Shown here one piece after another: positions 63,003 to 64,000 of a stretch of DNA of 64,000 nt (position 1 is its first letter; each line of letters starts with the position of its first letter). The stretch is from Paracoccus alkanivorans. Lineage in GTDB: Bacteria; Pseudomonadota; Alphaproteobacteria; Rhodobacterales; Rhodobacteraceae. The notes beneath the pieces are model-generated. The model had not been told where the DNA came from. It worked only from the letters and a program-made list of their open reading frames with translations, and searched no databases. The stretch spans positions 1 through 64,000 of the forward strand of contig NZ_QOKZ01000008.1 of assembly GCF_003697785.1 (NCBI RefSeq), written 5' to 3'. The translations under genes and the position numbers were made by a program.

Positions 63003-63923
63003 ATGGATTGGGATGATTTACGCATCTTTCTGGCCGTGGCCCGGACGGAAAGCCTGTCGGGCGCGGGGCGGAGATTGGGAATGGATGCCTCGACGGTCGG
63101 GCGGCGGGTCGCCCGGCTGGAACAGGCGGTAGGCGCCACGCTGTTTGCCAAGACCCCGCAGGGATACAGGCTGACCGCCGAGGGCGGACGGCTGGTCGCG
63201 CCCGCCGAGGCGGCGGAGAAAGCGGCGACGGCGGCCGCCGAGGCAACGCGGCGCGAGGCGGGAATCAGCGGGCAGTTGCGAATCGGGGCGCCCGATGGTT
63301 GCGCCAATTACCTGCTCCCGCAGGTGGCGCGGCGGATGTGTGCGGCTCATCCGGGTCTGGAAATCCAGATCGTCGCGTTGCCCCGCGTGGTCAATCTGTC
63401 GAAACGCGAGGCGGATATGGCCATCGCCGTCTCGCCCCCGGAAACCGGGCGGCTGACGGTGCAGCGGCTGACCGAATACCACCTGCATCTGGCCGCGCAT
63501 GAGGATTACCTGCGCGCGCATCCGCCAATCACTGCGCTGGCCGATCTGCGCTTGCATCGGATGATCGGTTACATTCCCGACATGATCTTTGACCGCGAAC
63601 TGGACTACCTGTCGGAAACCGGGGTAGAGACGGCGGCGATCACCTCCAATTCGGTTTCGGTCCAGATGCAGGCGATCCGGGCGGCGGCGGGGCTGGGGAT
63701 CGTGCATGATTTCGCCATCCCCTTTGCGCCCGGCGTGCGCAAGGTGCTGCCCGACCAGATCTCGCTTACCCGCAGTTTCTGGCTGCTGCGGCATGCTGAC
63801 GACCGGGCCTCCCGGCGGTTGACCTTGCTGGCCGAGGAATTGGGGCAGGGAGTCCGGCAGGAGGTGGCGCGGCTGGAGGGCAGTCCCGGCATCAGACCAA
63901 AGGGCTATAATTCGCGCGGGTGA
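63003..63923 (+). CDS. LysR-family transcriptional regulator, 306 aa
   Basis: The N-terminal winged helix is clear (DDLRIFLAVARTESLSGAGR, then DASTVGRRVARLEQAVGATL). The rest is a substrate-binding domain of the type found in the family. It is transcribed away from mmsA, and the 101-base spacer should contain the binding site for both, so it probably controls mmsA and itself. Inducer unknown. ATG 63003 is the conserved start. Confidence 0.9.
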   Translation: MDWDDLRIFLAVARTESLSGAGRRLGMDASTVGRRVARLEQAVGATLFAKTPQGYRLTAEGGRLVAPAEAAEKAATAAAEATRREAGISGQLRIGAPDGCANYLLPQVARRMCAAHPGLEIQIVALPRVVNLSKREADMAIAVSPPETGRLTVQRLTEYHLHLAAHEDYLRAHPPITALADLRLHRMIGYIPDMIFDRELDYLSETGVETAAITSNSVSVQMQAIRAAAGLGIVHDFAIPFAPGVRKVLPDQISLTRSFWLLRHADDRASRRLTLLAEELGQGVRQEVARLEGSPGIRPKGYNSRG

Positions 63924-63992
63924 CAGGACGGGCTTGACGCGGGACCCTTGAGGGAAAATGATGAAGGCAGTGATCCGGACGGAGGAATATCC

Positions 63993-64000
63993 ATGCTTGT
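63993..64000 (+). CDS. Possible start of the next gene, cut by the window end
   Basis: ATG at 63993 is preceded by CGGAGGAATATCC, a well-spaced ribosome site. Only eight bases of the frame are inside the window, so nothing can be said about the product. Confidence 0.35.

Overview
The window is GC-rich alphaproteobacterial DNA, most likely chromosomal sequence from a Paracoccus-like member of the Rhodobacterales. The evidence is the dense GC-rich coding, the dut-moeB order, a soxB-D-A-G sarcosine oxidase operon, a ccmI-ruvX pair, an argS-SPOR-nagZ-scpA-scpB operon and a yfgM-bamB-der cluster. No species can be named from the sequence alone.

Positions 1 to about 10,700 are the right-hand part of a genomic island whose left end lies outside the window. 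This part is clearly richer in A+T than the rest. It starts with the end of an IS21-family element. A decayed patch follows: a histidine-phosphatase remnant and a TumA-type antitoxin beside a TumE-type toxin broken by a stop codon. Next come a TniQ-like protein without its N-terminal domain, two small unknown proteins, and an XRE regulator behind a palindrome that resembles the C-box of restriction-modification controller genes. The core is a tight four-gene cassette at 4161-9908. It holds three different tyrosine recombinases (421, 650 and 676 aa) and a 166-aa coiled-coil protein, an architecture like Tn554 tnpABC or other recombinase-trio elements. The middle recombinase lacks catalytic residues. 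The cassette is followed by a complete dUTPase gene of gammaproteobacterial type. Directly after it lies the 3' third of a second, alphaproteobacterial-type dut, still joined to moeB. The simplest reading is that the island integrated inside the host dut gene and supplies a replacement dut.

From 10,900 onward the sequence is ordinary core genome. It holds moeB, a monooxygenase pair with an ArsR regulator, an M3 oligopeptidase, a channel-like membrane protein, an ECF41 sigma factor with its carboxymuconolactone decarboxylase partner and a near-perfect ECF41 promoter, an SH3 protein, a D-2-hydroxyacid dehydrogenase, an MFS transporter, panB-panC, a dimethylglycine dehydrogenase, tRNA-Gly, uvrA, rhlE-lnt, a cation/proton antiporter, an RNA methyltransferase, the argS-to-scpB operon, queG, an aldo/keto reductase, and ccmI-ruvX.

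The 46.8-53.5 kb part carries the heterotetrameric sarcosine oxidase operon (soxB, D, A, G), with two small extra genes between soxB and soxD, followed by sodB. With the dimethylglycine dehydrogenase at 22.7 kb, it suggests that the cell demethylates glycine-betaine derivatives to glycine. The last 10 kb holds an RTX-repeat protein, the yfgM-bamB-der cluster, a periplasmic binding protein with a cupin and a flavin monooxygenase, and mmsA divergent from a LysR regulator. A short dispersed repeat recurs between genes in the core genome.
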